A DNA stretch of 45,141 nt from Pseudomonadota bacterium (GCA_021805245.1 JAJZFS010000037.1:1-45141), one strand, 5' to 3'. Shown: positions 1 through 9,080, numbered from the stretch's first letter. The notes: a model not told the origin generated them from the letters alone. Numbers and translations: made by a program.

Positions 1-596
1 CGTTCCCGCTTGATCAGCCGTTCGTCATCATCGGCCTGTTCCTCGGCGGCCTGTTGCCGTTCCTGTTCGGCGCAATGTGCATGACCGCGGTCGGCCGCGC
101 TGCGGGTTCAATCGTGATCGAAGTCCGCCGCCAGCTGAAGGAGATCAAGGGCATCCTCGAAGGCAAGACCAAGCCGGAATATGGCACTGCCGTCGATATG
201 CTCACCAAAGCGGCAATCAGAGAGATGGTTGTTCCGTCTCTGCTGCCGGTGGCGTCTCCTGTCGTGCTGTTCTTCCTCATCTACTGGGTGTCCGGTAGTA
301 AGACAGCAGGTTTCCAGGCGGTCGGTGCGATGCTGGTCGGTACGATCGTGACAGGGCTCTTCGTCGCCATCTCGATGACCTCGGGCGGCGGCGCGTGGGA
401 CAACGCCAAGAAGTATATTGAAGAAGGCCACTTCGGCGGCAAGGGCTCCGAAGCCCATAAGGCCGCTGTGACCGGCGATACCGTCGGCGATCCCTACAAG
501 GACACCGCTGGCCCCGCTGTCAACCCGCTCATCAAGATCACCAATATTGTGGCGATCCTGCTGGTAGCGGTTGTCGCCAAGCTGTTGGCAAACTAA
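1..596 (+). CDS. hppA: Membrane-bound proton-translocating pyrophosphatase, C-terminal part (5' end outside window)
   Basis: Couples hydrolysis of inorganic pyrophosphate to ion pumping across the inner membrane. The reading frame is open from base 3, so the gene starts upstream of the window. The visible part has several hydrophobic segments and the family's C-terminal signature: [14 protein letters not shown], then [22 protein letters not shown] and [10 protein letters not shown], followed by a last membrane helix. These conserved acidic and lysine residues belong to the pyrophosphate/magnesium site of H+-PPases. The subtype (H+ or Na+, K+-dependent or not) cannot be settled without the missing N-terminal two thirds. 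A strong intrinsic terminator follows, so this is the end of its transcription unit. Confidence 0.95.
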   Translation, partial: FPLDQPFVIIGLFLGGLLPFLFGAMCMTAVGRAAGSIVIEVRRQLKEIKGILEGKTKPEYGTAVDMLTKAAIREMVVPSLLPVASPVVLFFLIYWVSGSKTAGFQAVGAMLVGTIVTGLFVAISMTSGGGAWDNAKKYIEEGHFGGKGSEAHKAAVTGDTVGDPYKDTAGPAVNPLIKITNIVAILLVAVVAKLLAN

Positions 597-613
597 CAGT
601 TTGATTTAAAAAT

Positions 614-646
614 AAAAAAGCTCTCCGGAAACGGAGAGCTTTTTTT
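614..646 (+). terminator. Intrinsic terminator of hppA
   Basis: A-rich 5' flank, GCTCTCCG stem, GAAA loop, CGGAGAGC stem and a T7 tract. The A and T tracts extend the pairing. It lies 18 bases after the hppA stop and is close to symmetric, so it could work in both directions. Confidence 0.93.
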
Positions 647-666
647 ATGAGTGTCCTTTATCATTA

Positions 667-696
667 TTGACTTGCGGTATTCTATTAACATATAGT
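667..696 (+). promoter_or_regulatory. Probable sigma-70-type promoter of the ankyrin gene
   Basis: TTGACT at 667-672, an 18-base spacer and TATAGT at 691-696. Transcription would start near 703, leaving a short leader that holds the AGGAAGAG ribosome-binding site before the ATG at 729. Confidence 0.5.
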
Positions 697-728
697 CCGG
701 TCTCAAATCATGAATAGGAAGAGACAAC

Positions 729-1334
729 ATGAAACCGTCCTATAAAGAAGCCATAACCGCTGTATATGCAGATGATGCCGACGCCGTCGATGATGTGATT
801 CGGCGGGGGTTTGATCTCACCGAGACGGACAATGTCGGAAATTCCGTGCTGATGTGGGCAGCGCAGGGCCACGAGAAAGCCGTGTGCGCGCTGATCGCGA
901 ACAAGGCGGATATAAATCATAAAAATGAGGCGGGATATACCGCGCTGATGTGGGCCGTAACAGCGCGGGAGACGAAAATAGTCCGGTTGTTGGTCGAGGA
1001 GGGGGCAGACATCAACGCCCAAAGGGAGAATGGGTGGAGCGTTCTGATGACGGCGGTGCAATCGGGATCCATCGAAATCATGCAAATTCTGCTGGATAAG
1101 TGCGTTGATACCGAGGCGCGGAATGATGCGGGTCTGCGCGCGGTTGATATTGCCGAGAAAGGGGGGAAAACCTTAATTGTAGAGCAGATAAAGGATATGA
1201 TCGAAACCAATCGCCACCGCGCCGCAGAGGCGGTCTTGCGGGAAAAGGAAGCTCAACAGGAGGATATCGCGTTAAAGTTGCAGCATTTAAAGCAACGCGC
1301 GCCCAAGGTCAGGCTCAAAGGCTTAGGGCTTTAA
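729..1334 (+). CDS. Ankyrin-repeat protein
   Basis: A 201-residue protein built of about four ankyrin repeats (residues ~15-155). Recurrent signatures are NSVLMWAAQGH, GYTALMWAV and GWSVLMTAV, each followed by a LLxxGADIN-type turn (KADINHKNEAG, GADINAQRENG). The last ~45 residues are charged and helical. There is no signal peptide or membrane segment, so it is probably a cytosolic protein-binding scaffold; the partner is unknown. ATG is preceded by AGGAAGAG at good spacing. It appears to be a single-gene unit between the hppA terminator and a convergent gene. Ankyrin proteins are widespread, so nothing here argues for a secreted effector. Confidence 0.85.
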   Translation: MKPSYKEAITAVYADDADAVDDVIRRGFDLTETDNVGNSVLMWAAQGHEKAVCALIANKADINHKNEAGYTALMWAVTARETKIVRLLVEEGADINAQRENGWSVLMTAVQSGSIEIMQILLDKCVDTEARNDAGLRAVDIAEKGGKTLIVEQIKDMIETNRHRAAEAVLREKEAQQEDIALKLQHLKQRAPKVRLKGLGL

Positions 1335-1347
1335 AGACTGTCTTTTA

Positions 1348-1737
1348 TTACACTTGAGACGATATTTTTTTCATCGTCAGCCGCGTGCTTTCGCGGCCGT
1401 GATCGATCGTGCCACTCAAGACGATCTTGCCGTCTTCGAGTTTGGCGTCGAGGACGGACTTGTATGTGACGAGGCCCTTGGTCGGGTTGCCCTGTTCGTC
1501 GAGGATGTACAGGTCCTTGCCGGCGTGGCTGGGGTCGACCGTCGATTCGATCTGGACTCTTCCTTCGCCGATGACGCTGAAAGAACTTTCCCAGATGCAC
1601 CCCTTGTCATCTTTGCGGAAAGTGAGGCCGTTTTTGATCACCGTGATGCCGTCGCCGTTGACGACAAACGGGCCACCCTGACTTGTTTCTGATGTGACCT
1701 CATATTGTCCATCCAGATCTTCAAGCTTTACGGGCAT
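1348..1737 (-). CDS. Hypothetical protein, 129 residues
   Basis: Not recognised. The protein (MPVKLEDLDGQYEVTSETSQ...) reads as a small beta-rich fold with alternating strands: GDGITVIKNGLTF, GRVQIESTVDP, KIVLSGTIDHG. It has no signal peptide. The start at 1737 was chosen over an in-frame ATG 15 codons upstream because AGGAG lies 8 bases before it on the minus strand, while the upstream ATG has no such site. A lipocalin-like small-molecule or stress role is possible but not supported. It converges with the ankyrin gene, with 13 bases between the stops. Confidence 0.7.
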   Translation of the reverse strand: MPVKLEDLDGQYEVTSETSQGGPFVVNGDGITVIKNGLTFRKDDKGCIWESSFSVIGEGRVQIESTVDPSHAGKDLYILDEQGNPTKGLVTYKSVLDAKLEDGKIVLSGTIDHGRESTRLTMKKISSQV

Positions 1738-1821
1738 GTTGCCGGTCTCCTGTCGTAAGACGAAATTTATCCGCGATTTCATATAGCTAACGATAAATCG
1801 CGTGATTTATCAAGTTATCTC

Positions 1822-1850
1822 TTGCTGTTTGCGGAGAATCTGACAATACT
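1822..1850 (+). promoter_or_regulatory. Possible promoter of the SRP RNA gene
   Basis: TTGCTG at 1822-1827, a 17-base spacer and AATACT at 1845-1850, six bases before the first base of the paired SRP RNA stem. The placement fits a sigma-70 promoter for a stable RNA, although the -10 element is imperfect. Confidence 0.4.
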
Positions 1851-1856
1851 GGTCGC

Positions 1857-1944
1857 GGAAGGCTGGCGGGCGAATGTCTCGCCAATCCGGTCAGGGCCGA
1901 AAGGCAGCAGCCGTAACGAGTTTATCCGGGTCGTTCAGCCTTCC
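1857..1944 (+). ncRNA. ffs: Signal recognition particle RNA (4.5S type)
   Basis: This RNA binds Ffh and FtsY for co-translational targeting of membrane proteins. The ends pair perfectly: GGAAGGCTG at 1857-1865 with CAGCCTTCC at 1936-1944. The conserved apical domain is present: GGTCAGG, a GCC-GAAA-GGC hairpin, then AGCAGCC, which form the symmetric loop contacted by the Ffh M domain, followed by the GTAACGAG side of the asymmetric loop. The tetraloop is GAAA, a GNRA loop, rather than the commoner GGAA. Position just upstream of dnaX is typical of alphaproteobacteria. The mature ends may extend a few bases; a short T run follows. A protein reading frame continuous with dnaX covers this stretch and should not be used to extend dnaX. 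Confidence 0.92.
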
Positions 1945-2010
1945 ACTTTTCCCCTGAATCATGTTAATCTCACGGCCTGTTTTCAAAGAAAAATAAGGCG
2001 GCAAGCAATC

Positions 2011-3669
2011 ATGGCCAAAAAAACGGCATCGGAAAAGCAGGACGTTGCGTTGGAAAAACCGGCCGAATACCGCGTTCTCGCGCGCAAATACCGGCCGCAG
2101 AACTTTGGCGAACTGAAGGGGCAGGATGCGCTGGTGCGCACGCTCACCAATGCCATCGAGTCGGGACGGCTCGCCCATGCCTTTATGCTGACGGGCGTGC
2201 GCGGCGTGGGCAAGACGACCACGGCGCGGATTATCGCTCGCGCGCTCAACTGTGAAAAAGGCCCGACGGTCAATCCTTGTGGCGTATGCGACCAGTGCCG
2301 CGCTATCGCCGAAGACCGCCATGTCGACGTACTGGAGATGGACGCGGCCTCGCGCAACGGCGTTGACGAAATCCGCGAGATTATAGACTCCGTGCAATAC
2401 GCGCCGGTTTCCGGCCGCTACAAAATATTCATCCTCGATGAAGTGCACATGCTCTCCAAGGCGGCGTTCAACGCGCTGCTCAAAACGCTGGAAGAGCCGC
2501 CGGAGCATGTGAAGTTCGTTTTCGCCACGACCGAAATCCGCAAAGTGCCAGTGACGGTGTTGTCCCGCTGCCAGCGGTTTGACTTGCGCCGCATCGATGC
2601 CGATGTGCTGGAAAAATATTTCGGTGAAATTCTGGTTCAGGAAAAAGTGATGGCAGAGCAGGGTGCCGTCGCGCTCATCGCCCGCGCCGCAGACGGTTCC
2701 GCCCGCGACGGCTTGAGCCTGCTCGATCAGGCAATCTCCCGCGAGCCGCAAAAAATCACCGAAGAGCAAGTGCGCGGCATGTTGGGTCTTGTCGACCGTT
2801 CCGTCACGCTGGATTTGTTCGAGGCGGTAATGAAGGGCGATAGCCCTGCGGCGATGGCGTTGCTCGAAAGCCTTTACAAAAGCGGCGCGGACGCGCTGAT
2901 GGTTTTGCAGGATCTGCTTGATCTTACGCATTATCTCACCAAAGTGCGCGTTGCGCCGGATGTCGCCAAAAACGCCGCCCTGCCGGAAGCGGAGCGCGTG
3001 CGCGGGCTGGAATTGTCGCAAAGCCTGTCCATTCCGTCGCTGACCCGCACATGGCAGATGCTGCTCAAGGGCGTGCCGGAAGTGCAGCATGCGTTCAACC
3101 CGCAGCTGGCGCTGGAGATGGTGATCATCCGTCTTCTCTATGTGTCAGACCAGCCGACGCCGGGCGACATCCTCAAGCAATTGCAGGATGGTTCTGTCGT
3201 GAACGCGGGCGGCGGCATGCCGTCCGGCGGTGCGCCACGGGGCACGACGGTCATGTCGCGCGGCAGCGCGGCAGTGGCGGCGGGCTTGCCGCAGGAGAGT
3301 GTCGCGGAACCGGTGAATAGCTTTGAAGAGGCTGTCGCCTTGTTCGCGCAGCACCGCGAAATGCTGTTGAGAACGCAGATCATGAATTGCGTGCATCTGG
3401 TGAAGTTCCAGCCGGGGCATATTTCCGTGCATCTGGCGGAAGGCGCGCCGTCCGACCTGATCGGCAGGATGTCCGATAAGCTGAGCCAGTGGACGGGGCA
3501 GCGCTGGATGATCAGCATCTCGCAGGAACAAGGCGCGCCGACGCTTACCCAAACACAACAGAGCGCGGCGCAGTCGGTTATGGATGAAATCAAGGCGCAT
3601 CCGGCGGTCAGCGCGGTGCTGACGTCTTTTCCGGGCGCGAAGATCATAGAGATAAGGGAGAAAAAATAA
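2011..3669 (+). CDS. dnaX: DNA polymerase III subunit gamma/tau
   Basis: Clamp-loader ATPase that links the polymerase cores and loads the beta clamp. It is 552 residues from the chosen ATG. The AAA+ domain holds Walker A GVRGVGKTT (62-70), a four-cysteine zinc knuckle (C81, C90, C93, C96), the DEVH Walker B box (143-146) and sensor-1 FATTEIRKVPVTVLSRCQRFD. The C-terminal part (to ~550) corresponds to the tau-type extension, with a Gly/Ser-rich linker near residues 400-430. The upstream frame is open for 63 more codons, but it crosses the SRP RNA and the protein similarity begins near residue 15, so the start at 2011 is preferred. The stop overlaps the next ATG (TAATG), indicating translational coupling. 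Confidence 0.96.
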   Translation: MAKKTASEKQDVALEKPAEYRVLARKYRPQNFGELKGQDALVRTLTNAIESGRLAHAFMLTGVRGVGKTTTARIIARALNCEKGPTVNPCGVCDQCRAIAEDRHVDVLEMDAASRNGVDEIREIIDSVQYAPVSGRYKIFILDEVHMLSKAAFNALLKTLEEPPEHVKFVFATTEIRKVPVTVLSRCQRFDLRRIDADVLEKYFGEILVQEKVMAEQGAVALIARAADGSARDGLSLLDQAISREPQKITEEQVRGMLGLVDRSVTLDLFEAVMKGDSPAAMALLESLYKSGADALMVLQDLLDLTHYLTKVRVAPDVAKNAALPEAERVRGLELSQSLSIPSLTRTWQMLLKGVPEVQHAFNPQLALEMVIIRLLYVSDQPTPGDILKQLQDGSVVNAGGGMPSGGAPRGTTVMSRGSAAVAAGLPQESVAEPVNSFEEAVALFAQHREMLLRTQIMNCVHLVKFQPGHISVHLAEGAPSDLIGRMSDKLSQWTGQRWMISISQEQGAPTLTQTQQSAAQSVMDEIKAHPAVSAVLTSFPGAKIIEIREKK

Positions 3670-4238
3670 TGGCATTCGATTACGCGACGACGGGATTGCC
3701 CGACAAAAAAGAATGGCGCGCGGCGGCGGAAATCTGCCATGCGTGGCTGACGGAAAACATGAGCATGTTCGGGCCGGAGCGCATCGCGCGGTTCATGGAC
3801 CATCAGCCCGTGACGGCGGCGAAGCTGATCATGGAGAATTGCGGAGACTGGTCGGAAGAATCCGTTACGCTGGCGCTGCTCGGCCCCGCCAAGGAGGCCG
3901 TGCTCGCGAAAGACAGCGCCTTCAGCGACCGGGCGAAAGATTTGTTTGATGCGATGCTTGAAAAACGTGAGCCCGACGCCGCCATGCAGCGCGACATGAC
4001 GCGTCTGTTCCTTGTCGAGGGGCTTTCGACGATGAACGACCAGATGATCAACCGCAAACGCATCGACGCGCACCATCAGACGCGTTGGAAAATCTTACGC
4101 GGTTTCGAGACCAAATTCGCTACCGTAAAAGGCGAGAACCCCGCGCTGGACAAAATTTTTGAAGCAACACTCAAGGATTCGCGCGCGACCCTGCAGGCGC
4201 TTGATAACGCCGCCAGCAAAAAGAAGCCGTCATTATGA
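3669..4238 (+). CDS. Hypothetical protein coupled to dnaX
   Basis: A 189-residue, mostly helical soluble protein with no signal peptide or recognised motif. Its first base is the last base of the dnaX stop codon, so it is very likely translated by coupling with dnaX. The usual neighbours of dnaX (a YbaB-like protein, RecR) are not here, and this sequence resembles neither: it has no zinc finger or Toprim motif. Composition is acidic in the middle and lysine-rich at the C-terminus (SKKKPSL). Function unknown. Confidence 0.8.
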   Translation: MAFDYATTGLPDKKEWRAAAEICHAWLTENMSMFGPERIARFMDHQPVTAAKLIMENCGDWSEESVTLALLGPAKEAVLAKDSAFSDRAKDLFDAMLEKREPDAAMQRDMTRLFLVEGLSTMNDQMINRKRIDAHHQTRWKILRGFETKFATVKGENPALDKIFEATLKDSRATLQALDNAASKKKPSL

Positions 4239-4276
4239 ATAGATGCGTCGCCGCGTACGCCCGATAACATGCAATA

Positions 4277-4304
4277 TTGACAAGAACGCATAAAACGCTA
4301 CCCT
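4277..4304 (+). promoter_or_regulatory. Possible promoter giving a nearly leaderless message
   Basis: TTGACA at 4277-4282, a 16-base spacer and TACCCT at 4299-4304. The predicted transcription start (about 4310-4312) coincides with the ATG at 4311, and no ribosome-binding site precedes that ATG. Confidence 0.4.
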
Positions 4305-4310
4305 GTTTTC

Positions 4311-4844
4311 ATGGTTACAGGAAATCCCCAGTCCGGACAAAACCTTTCCAACAACATGTTTTACATGTGGCGTTGCATTATCGCCGTCGCGCACAACCAT
4401 GCCGACGGTCGTGTTACGGACAAGGAACGCGCTTACTTCGAGGACAGGTTCAAGAGTCTTGACCGCGCCTATGCGCTGACCGACGGGCAGAAAAAAACTT
4501 TCTCCGACGATCTCGAGAATCCGCAGAAAGTCTCCGAACTGCTGACGCACATCAACGATCCTTCGGTGCGCGGGCAGCTGATCTATTTCTGCGGGCTGCT
4601 GGTGCACGTCAACCCGACGCCCGATCCGATGGAAGAGGCGATCGTTCAAAAGTTGCATGATGACCAGATGTCCAGCCTTGATATGAATGCCATCCGCAAA
4701 CATGTCAACGAGGCGGTCGCCAGCGAAATGTTCCAGCACGACCTCGCGATGAGCCAGTTGCATCCGCAGCATGGTCTTATGGGCGTGCTCGACCATTTCA
4801 TGTCGCGTATGGGTTTCGACATCTCCGATAATTACGTTGGCTGA
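4311..4844 (+). CDS. TerB-like domain protein
   Basis: A 177-residue soluble helical protein. Residues ~16-60 (MFYMWRCIIAVAHNHADGRV, then TDKERAYFEDRF) resemble the TerB/DjlA fold, in which a hydrophobic helix is followed by an A-HADG-xxxxE metal-binding-like turn and a second helix. TerB-like domains occur in tellurite-resistance and stress proteins and as co-chaperone modules; none of the usual ter partners is nearby, so a tellurite role is not implied. No Shine-Dalgarno lies before the ATG. The gene ends three bases before the GTG of the exonuclease gene, so the two are probably cotranscribed. Confidence 0.7.
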   Translation: MVTGNPQSGQNLSNNMFYMWRCIIAVAHNHADGRVTDKERAYFEDRFKSLDRAYALTDGQKKTFSDDLENPQKVSELLTHINDPSVRGQLIYFCGLLVHVNPTPDPMEEAIVQKLHDDQMSSLDMNAIRKHVNEAVASEMFQHDLAMSQLHPQHGLMGVLDHFMSRMGFDISDNYVG

Positions 4845-4847
4845 ACC

Positions 4848-5639
4848 GTGCGCCTTGTCACCTGGAACCTCAATTCCGTACGTTTGCGCATCGGCCTTGT
4901 CACAAAGCTGATCAACAGCCATAAGCCCGATGTCATTTGCTTTCAGGAGACAAAGACGCGCGACGAGTTTTTTCCCGTCGATGCTTTCGAGGCCAAAGGC
5001 TACAAATACCATCACTTCACCGGCATGAAGAGCTACAACGGCGTGGCGATTTTCTCCAAGCTGCCGCTCACCGACAAGCAAATCCACAAGCGCGTCGGCA
5101 AAAACGATTGCCGCCATATCTCCGCGCGCGTCGGCGGTTTCGAGCTGCATAATCTTTATATTCCCGCGGGCGGCTACGAGGCCGACATGGCATCGGAAAA
5201 ATTCCGCCACAAGCTGGATTTCGTCGATGAGCTGACCAAGTGGTTCCCGAAAGAGCGTTCCGCGCGGGCGAAAATGATCGCGGTCGGCGATTTTAACATC
5301 GCTCCGCTCGAAAACGACGTCTGGGACCACAAGAAGATGCTCGATGTCGTCTCGCATACGCCGATCGAGGTGGAAAAATTCATGAAATTTTATCACTCCG
5401 TCGGCTGGGTGGATGCCGTGCGCCATTTCGTGCCGGAGCAAAAGAAGCTCTATTCATGGTGGAGTTATCGCGCCGAAGATTGGGATACCGCCGACAGGGG
5501 CAGGCGTCTTGACCATATTTGGGTGACCAAGAGTCTGGAACTCGCGCTGAAAAAGCAGCAGATTCTGCGCGCCGCACGCGGCTGGGAGCGTCCGAGCGAT
5601 CACGTGCCGGTCATCCTTGATCTGGATGTTTCCGGATAA
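4848..5639 (+). CDS. xth: Exonuclease III family AP endonuclease
   Basis: Cuts DNA 5' to abasic sites and degrades 3' ends in base-excision repair. The 263-residue protein carries all EEP-superfamily hallmarks in order: VTWNLNSVR with the metal-site Asn (residue 7), CFQETKT with the catalytic Glu, YNGVAIFSK, a HNLYIPAGG loop with the active-site Tyr, VGDFNIAP with the catalytic Asp and Asn, RLDHIWV, and the final SDHVPV Asp-His pair. It starts with GTG three bases after the preceding stop; no strong ribosome-binding site is visible, so coupling to the TerB-like gene is likely. Length is normal for XthA. Confidence 0.95.
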   Translation: MRLVTWNLNSVRLRIGLVTKLINSHKPDVICFQETKTRDEFFPVDAFEAKGYKYHHFTGMKSYNGVAIFSKLPLTDKQIHKRVGKNDCRHISARVGGFELHNLYIPAGGYEADMASEKFRHKLDFVDELTKWFPKERSARAKMIAVGDFNIAPLENDVWDHKKMLDVVSHTPIEVEKFMKFYHSVGWVDAVRHFVPEQKKLYSWWSYRAEDWDTADRGRRLDHIWVTKSLELALKKQQILRAARGWERPSDHVPVILDLDVSG

Positions 5640-5691
5640 TATAAAATTTCCCGAAAAAACATTTCATAACGCAAATATAATGTTTCGTGCG

Positions 5692-5704
5692 CGGATAATA
5701 TCCG
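5692..5704. repeat. Short palindrome upstream of acnA
   Basis: CGGATA-A-TATCCG, a perfect 6-base inverted repeat with one central base, about 10 bases upstream of the acnA -35 candidate. Possible operator; no regulator can be named. Confidence 0.4.
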
Positions 5705-5712
5705 AAAAGCCG

Positions 5713-5741
5713 TTTTGTCGGCGGGCGCTTTCGCTTATGAT
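5713..5741 (+). promoter_or_regulatory. Possible acnA promoter
   Basis: TTTTGT at 5713-5718, a 17-base spacer and TATGAT at 5736-5741. It would give a leader of about 40 bases containing AAGGAG before the ATG at 5787. The -35 element is weak. Confidence 0.35.
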
Positions 5742-5786
5742 ACTTGGGACATTGAATTTGCAGCCAGCAGCCAAGGAGTTTGCCCC

Positions 5787-8468
5787 ATGACCACCACCGG
5801 ACACGACAGTCTGAAAACCAGAAAAACCCTCACCGTCGATGGCAAGCAATACGATTATTTCAGTCTTGCGGAAGCGGCAAAAACGGTCGGCGATGTTTCG
5901 AAGCTACCCTATTCCCTCAAAGTGCTGCTGGAAAACCTGCTGCGTTTCGAGGACGGGCGGACCGTCAAGACAGACGACATCAAGGCCATGGGGCAGTGGC
6001 TGAAAGACAAGAAGAGCGACCGTGAAATCGCTTTCCGTCCGGCGCGGGTGCTGATGCAGGATTTTACCGGCGTTCCGGCTGTGGTCGATCTGGCGGCCAT
6101 GCGCGACGCGATGGTGCATCTTGGCGGCGATGCGCAAAAGATCAATCCGCTGGCGAACGTCGATCTCGTTATCGACCACTCGGTGATGGTGGACGAATTC
6201 GGCACAGCGAAAGCGTTTCAGGACAACGTCAAGCGCGAGTTCGAGCGCAACAAAGAGCGCTATGTGTTCCTGCGCTGGGGCTCGAAGGCTTTTAACCGTT
6301 TCCGCGTCGTGCCGCCGGGCACGGGCATCTGCCATCAGGTCAATCTGGAATATCTCGCGCAGACTGTTTGGACTGAAGAAGATGAAGGACAGCCGAATAA
6401 GATGGTCGCCTATCCCGACACGCTCGTCGGCACCGACAGCCATACGACGATGATCAACGGGCTTTCGGTTCTGGGCTGGGGCGTTGGCGGTATCGAAGCC
6501 GAGGCGGCGATGCTGGGGCAACCTGTCACAATGCTGATCCCCGAAGTTATTGGCTTTAAGCTGACGGGTGAACTGAAAGAAGGCACGACGGCGACCGACC
6601 TTGTCCTCACCGTCACGCAGATGCTGCGTAAAAAGAGTGTGGTGAACAAGTTTGTGGAATTCTACGGCAATGGCCTGAAAGCCCTGTCGCTGGCCGACCG
6701 TGCGACGCTCGCCAATATGGCGCCGGAATATGGCGCGACCTGCGGTTTCTTCCCGATAGATGAAGAGACGATCCGTTACCTTCGCTTTACCGGGCGCGAA
6801 GAGCACCGTGTGAAACTGGTGGAAGCTTACGCGAAGGCGCAGGGGTTGTGGCGCGATGAGGGTGCGGCTGATCCTGTATTTACCGATACACTGGAGCTTG
6901 AACTTTCAACGGTTGAACCTTCGCTGGCCGGGCCAAAACGTCCGCAAGACCGCGTGGCCTTGAGCAAGGCGGCGACATCTTTTATCGAGAGCCTTGGCGC
7001 GGATAAAGATAAAAAAGTTGCAGTCACGGGCCATGATTACAGCATGGAGCAGGGCCATGTCGCGATTGCCGCCATCACAAGCTGCACCAATACCTCCAAC
7101 CCCGGCGTGATGCTGGCGGCGGGGCTGGTCGCAAAAAAAGCCGTTGAAAAAGGCTTGAAAGTGAAGCCCTGGGTCAAGACATCGCTTGCGCCCGGTTCGC
7201 AGGTCGTCACCGACTACCTGCTGAAAGCTGATCTGCAAAAAGACCTTGATGCTCTGGGTTTTAACCTGGTTGGCTATGGCTGTACGACCTGCATCGGTAA
7301 TTCCGGCCCGCTGCCCGACCATATTGAAGCAGCGATCAAGGAAGGTGACCTGACCGTTGCGGGCGTGCTCTCGGGCAACCGTAACTTTGAAGGCCGCATC
7401 CATCCGTTCGTGAAGGCGAACTATCTCGCCTCGCCGCCGCTGGTCGTGGCTTACGCGCTGGCGGGGTCGATGAAGATCGACATCACCAAAGACGCGATCG
7501 GCAAGGACAAGGACGGCAAGCCCGTTTACCTCAAGGACATCTGGCCGACCAATCGGGAGATTAAAGACACGTTGAAAAAGGCCGTGACGCAGGAGATGTT
7601 CAAAAAGCGCTACGGCAACGTCTTTGAAGGACCGAAGGAGTGGCAGGAGGTGAAAGTCTCCGGCGGTATGACCTACAAGTGGGATCCGGGTTCGACCTAT
7701 GTGCAAAATCCTCCCTACTTCACCGACATGCCGCAAGAGCCGGAAGCGCTGAAGGACATCAAGGACGCGCGTCTGCTGGCGTTGTTCGGTGACAGCATCA
7801 CGACCGACCACATATCGCCCGCTGGTTCGATCAAGAAAGACGGTCCCGCCGGTGAATATCTGATGGGGCATCAGGTGTCGCCGAAGGATTTCAATTCCTT
7901 CGGGTCGCGCCGCGGCAATCACGAAGTCATGATGCGCGGCACTTTTGCCAACATCCGTATCAAGAACGAACTGATGGATGGCAAAGAAGGCGGCCTCACG
8001 AAGTATTCCGGTGAAACAATGCCGATTTATGATGCCGCGATGAAATATGTCTCTGCGGGCACGCCGTTGATCATTGTCGCGGGCAAGGAATACGGCACCG
8101 GCTCATCGCGCGACTGGGCGGCGAAGGGCACGAATCTTCTCGGCGTCAAGGCGGTGATCGCCGAAAGCTTCGAGCGTATTCACCGTTCCAATCTCGTCGG
8201 TATGGGCGTTTTGCCGCTGCAATTCAAAGACGGCATGACGCGCCAGACGCTGGGACTCAAAGGGAATGAAGCCTTCGACATTTCCGGTATCACGGGCATC
8301 AAGCCGCGCATGGACATGACGGTGACCATTCACCGCGGCGGCAAGACGGAAGAGATCACATGCCTCTGCCGTATCGATACGCTGGACGAGATCGAATATT
8401 TCAGGAATGGAGGTATATTGCAGTATGTTCTGCGCTCCATCGCGAAAACGGCAAGAAAGGCGGCTTGA
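5787..8468 (+). CDS. acnA: Aconitate hydratase A
   Basis: Interconverts citrate and isocitrate through cis-aconitate in the TCA cycle, using a [4Fe-4S] cluster. The 893-residue length matches AcnA/IRP1-type aconitases. Cluster ligands are visible: C433 in [10 protein letters not shown], and C499 and C502 in [14 protein letters not shown]. Other hallmarks are [69 protein letters not shown] and the swivel-domain [15 protein letters not shown]. The start at 5787 has CCAAGGAG ten bases upstream and begins at the normal family N-terminus; an ATG 24 codons earlier has no such support. The next gene follows after three bases. Confidence 0.97.
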   Translation: MTTTGHDSLKTRKTLTVDGKQYDYFSLAEAAKTVGDVSKLPYSLKVLLENLLRFEDGRTVKTDDIKAMGQWLKDKKSDREIAFRPARVLMQDFTGVPAVVDLAAMRDAMVHLGGDAQKINPLANVDLVIDHSVMVDEFGTAKAFQDNVKREFERNKERYVFLRWGSKAFNRFRVVPPGTGICHQVNLEYLAQTVWTEEDEGQPNKMVAYPDTLVGTDSHTTMINGLSVLGWGVGGIEAEAAMLGQPVTMLIPEVIGFKLTGELKEGTTATDLVLTVTQMLRKKSVVNKFVEFYGNGLKALSLADRATLANMAPEYGATCGFFPIDEETIRYLRFTGREEHRVKLVEAYAKAQGLWRDEGAADPVFTDTLELELSTVEPSLAGPKRPQDRVALSKAATSFIESLGADKDKKVAVTGHDYSMEQGHVAIAAITSCTNTSNPGVMLAAGLVAKKAVEKGLKVKPWVKTSLAPGSQVVTDYLLKADLQKDLDALGFNLVGYGCTTCIGNSGPLPDHIEAAIKEGDLTVAGVLSGNRNFEGRIHPFVKANYLASPPLVVAYALAGSMKIDITKDAIGKDKDGKPVYLKDIWPTNREIKDTLKKAVTQEMFKKRYGNVFEGPKEWQEVKVSGGMTYKWDPGSTYVQNPPYFTDMPQEPEALKDIKDARLLALFGDSITTDHISPAGSIKKDGPAGEYLMGHQVSPKDFNSFGSRRGNHEVMMRGTFANIRIKNELMDGKEGGLTKYSGETMPIYDAAMKYVSAGTPLIIVAGKEYGTGSSRDWAAKGTNLLGVKAVIAESFERIHRSNLVGMGVLPLQFKDGMTRQTLGLKGNEAFDISGITGIKPRMDMTVTIHRGGKTEEITCLCRIDTLDEIEYFRNGGILQYVLRSIAKTARKAA

Positions 8469-8471
8469 CCC

Positions 8472-9080
8472 ATGAAAAAATTCCTCATCGCGGCTATTCT
8501 TGCGGTTATTGCGGCGGCGCCTGCTGTTGCACAGGCGCAAGGCGGCACCAGTCCGCCGCCTGCGGACAAGGCTTTGCCATCCTGGATGCAGTATAAATCC
8601 CCCTATACCGGGCAGGAATACGACATATCCAATCCGCACCGTACGAGCGAAGAGATTGAGACGTGGTCGGAGCAGGCCGCGGCCGATGTGCTGTCGTTCA
8701 ATAAGGGCAACTATATGTGGAAGATGAGGAAGTTTAAAAAATACTTCACGGACTCGGGATGGAAGGAATATACGGACTACCTGAAAACATCGCGCATCAT
8801 CGACATGGTTGCGTCGGACAAATATTCCATCGGCGCGATTGTCGACGAACAGCCGCTGATCATCAATCAGGGGGACGTCGGCGGCGCCTATAACTGGATT
8901 TTGCGGATGCCGGTGACGATCAGCTTTTTCACAAAGGATGCAACAGGCACGGAACAAACCGGCCCTTCGGCGAAGTTTTATCTTTTTATAGATGTTGCGC
9001 GCGTGGCAAACGGCGGTGGCCAAAACGGCATCGCCATTTCCAACTGGCGCATGGAAAGTAATGTCAAAAAGGGCGATTAA
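8472..9080 (+). CDS. DotI/IcmL-like secreted protein
   Basis: A 202-residue protein with a clear Sec signal peptide (MKKFLIAAILAVIAAAPAVAQA). The mature part resembles the periplasmic domain of DotI/IcmL proteins of type IVB secretion and IncI conjugation systems: AADVLSFNKGNYMWKMRKFKKYF, a TDSGWKEYTDYLKTS helix, PLIINQGDVGG, then YNWILRMPVTISFF, and a final NGIAISNWRME strand. Classical DotI has an N-terminal membrane anchor; here a cleavable signal peptide replaces it. No other dot/icm gene is in the window. It is three bases behind acnA and likely cotranscribed. Family assignment is from pattern resemblance only. Confidence 0.65.
   Translation: MKKFLIAAILAVIAAAPAVAQAQGGTSPPPADKALPSWMQYKSPYTGQEYDISNPHRTSEEIETWSEQAAADVLSFNKGNYMWKMRKFKKYFTDSGWKEYTDYLKTSRIIDMVASDKYSIGAIVDEQPLIINQGDVGGAYNWILRMPVTISFFTKDATGTEQTGPSAKFYLFIDVARVANGGGQNGIAISNWRMESNVKKGD

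Noticed and set aside
1822-2010. Upstream extension of dnaX by 63 codons
   Set aside because: It crosses the SRP RNA gene, and protein similarity starts only near MAKKTASEK.
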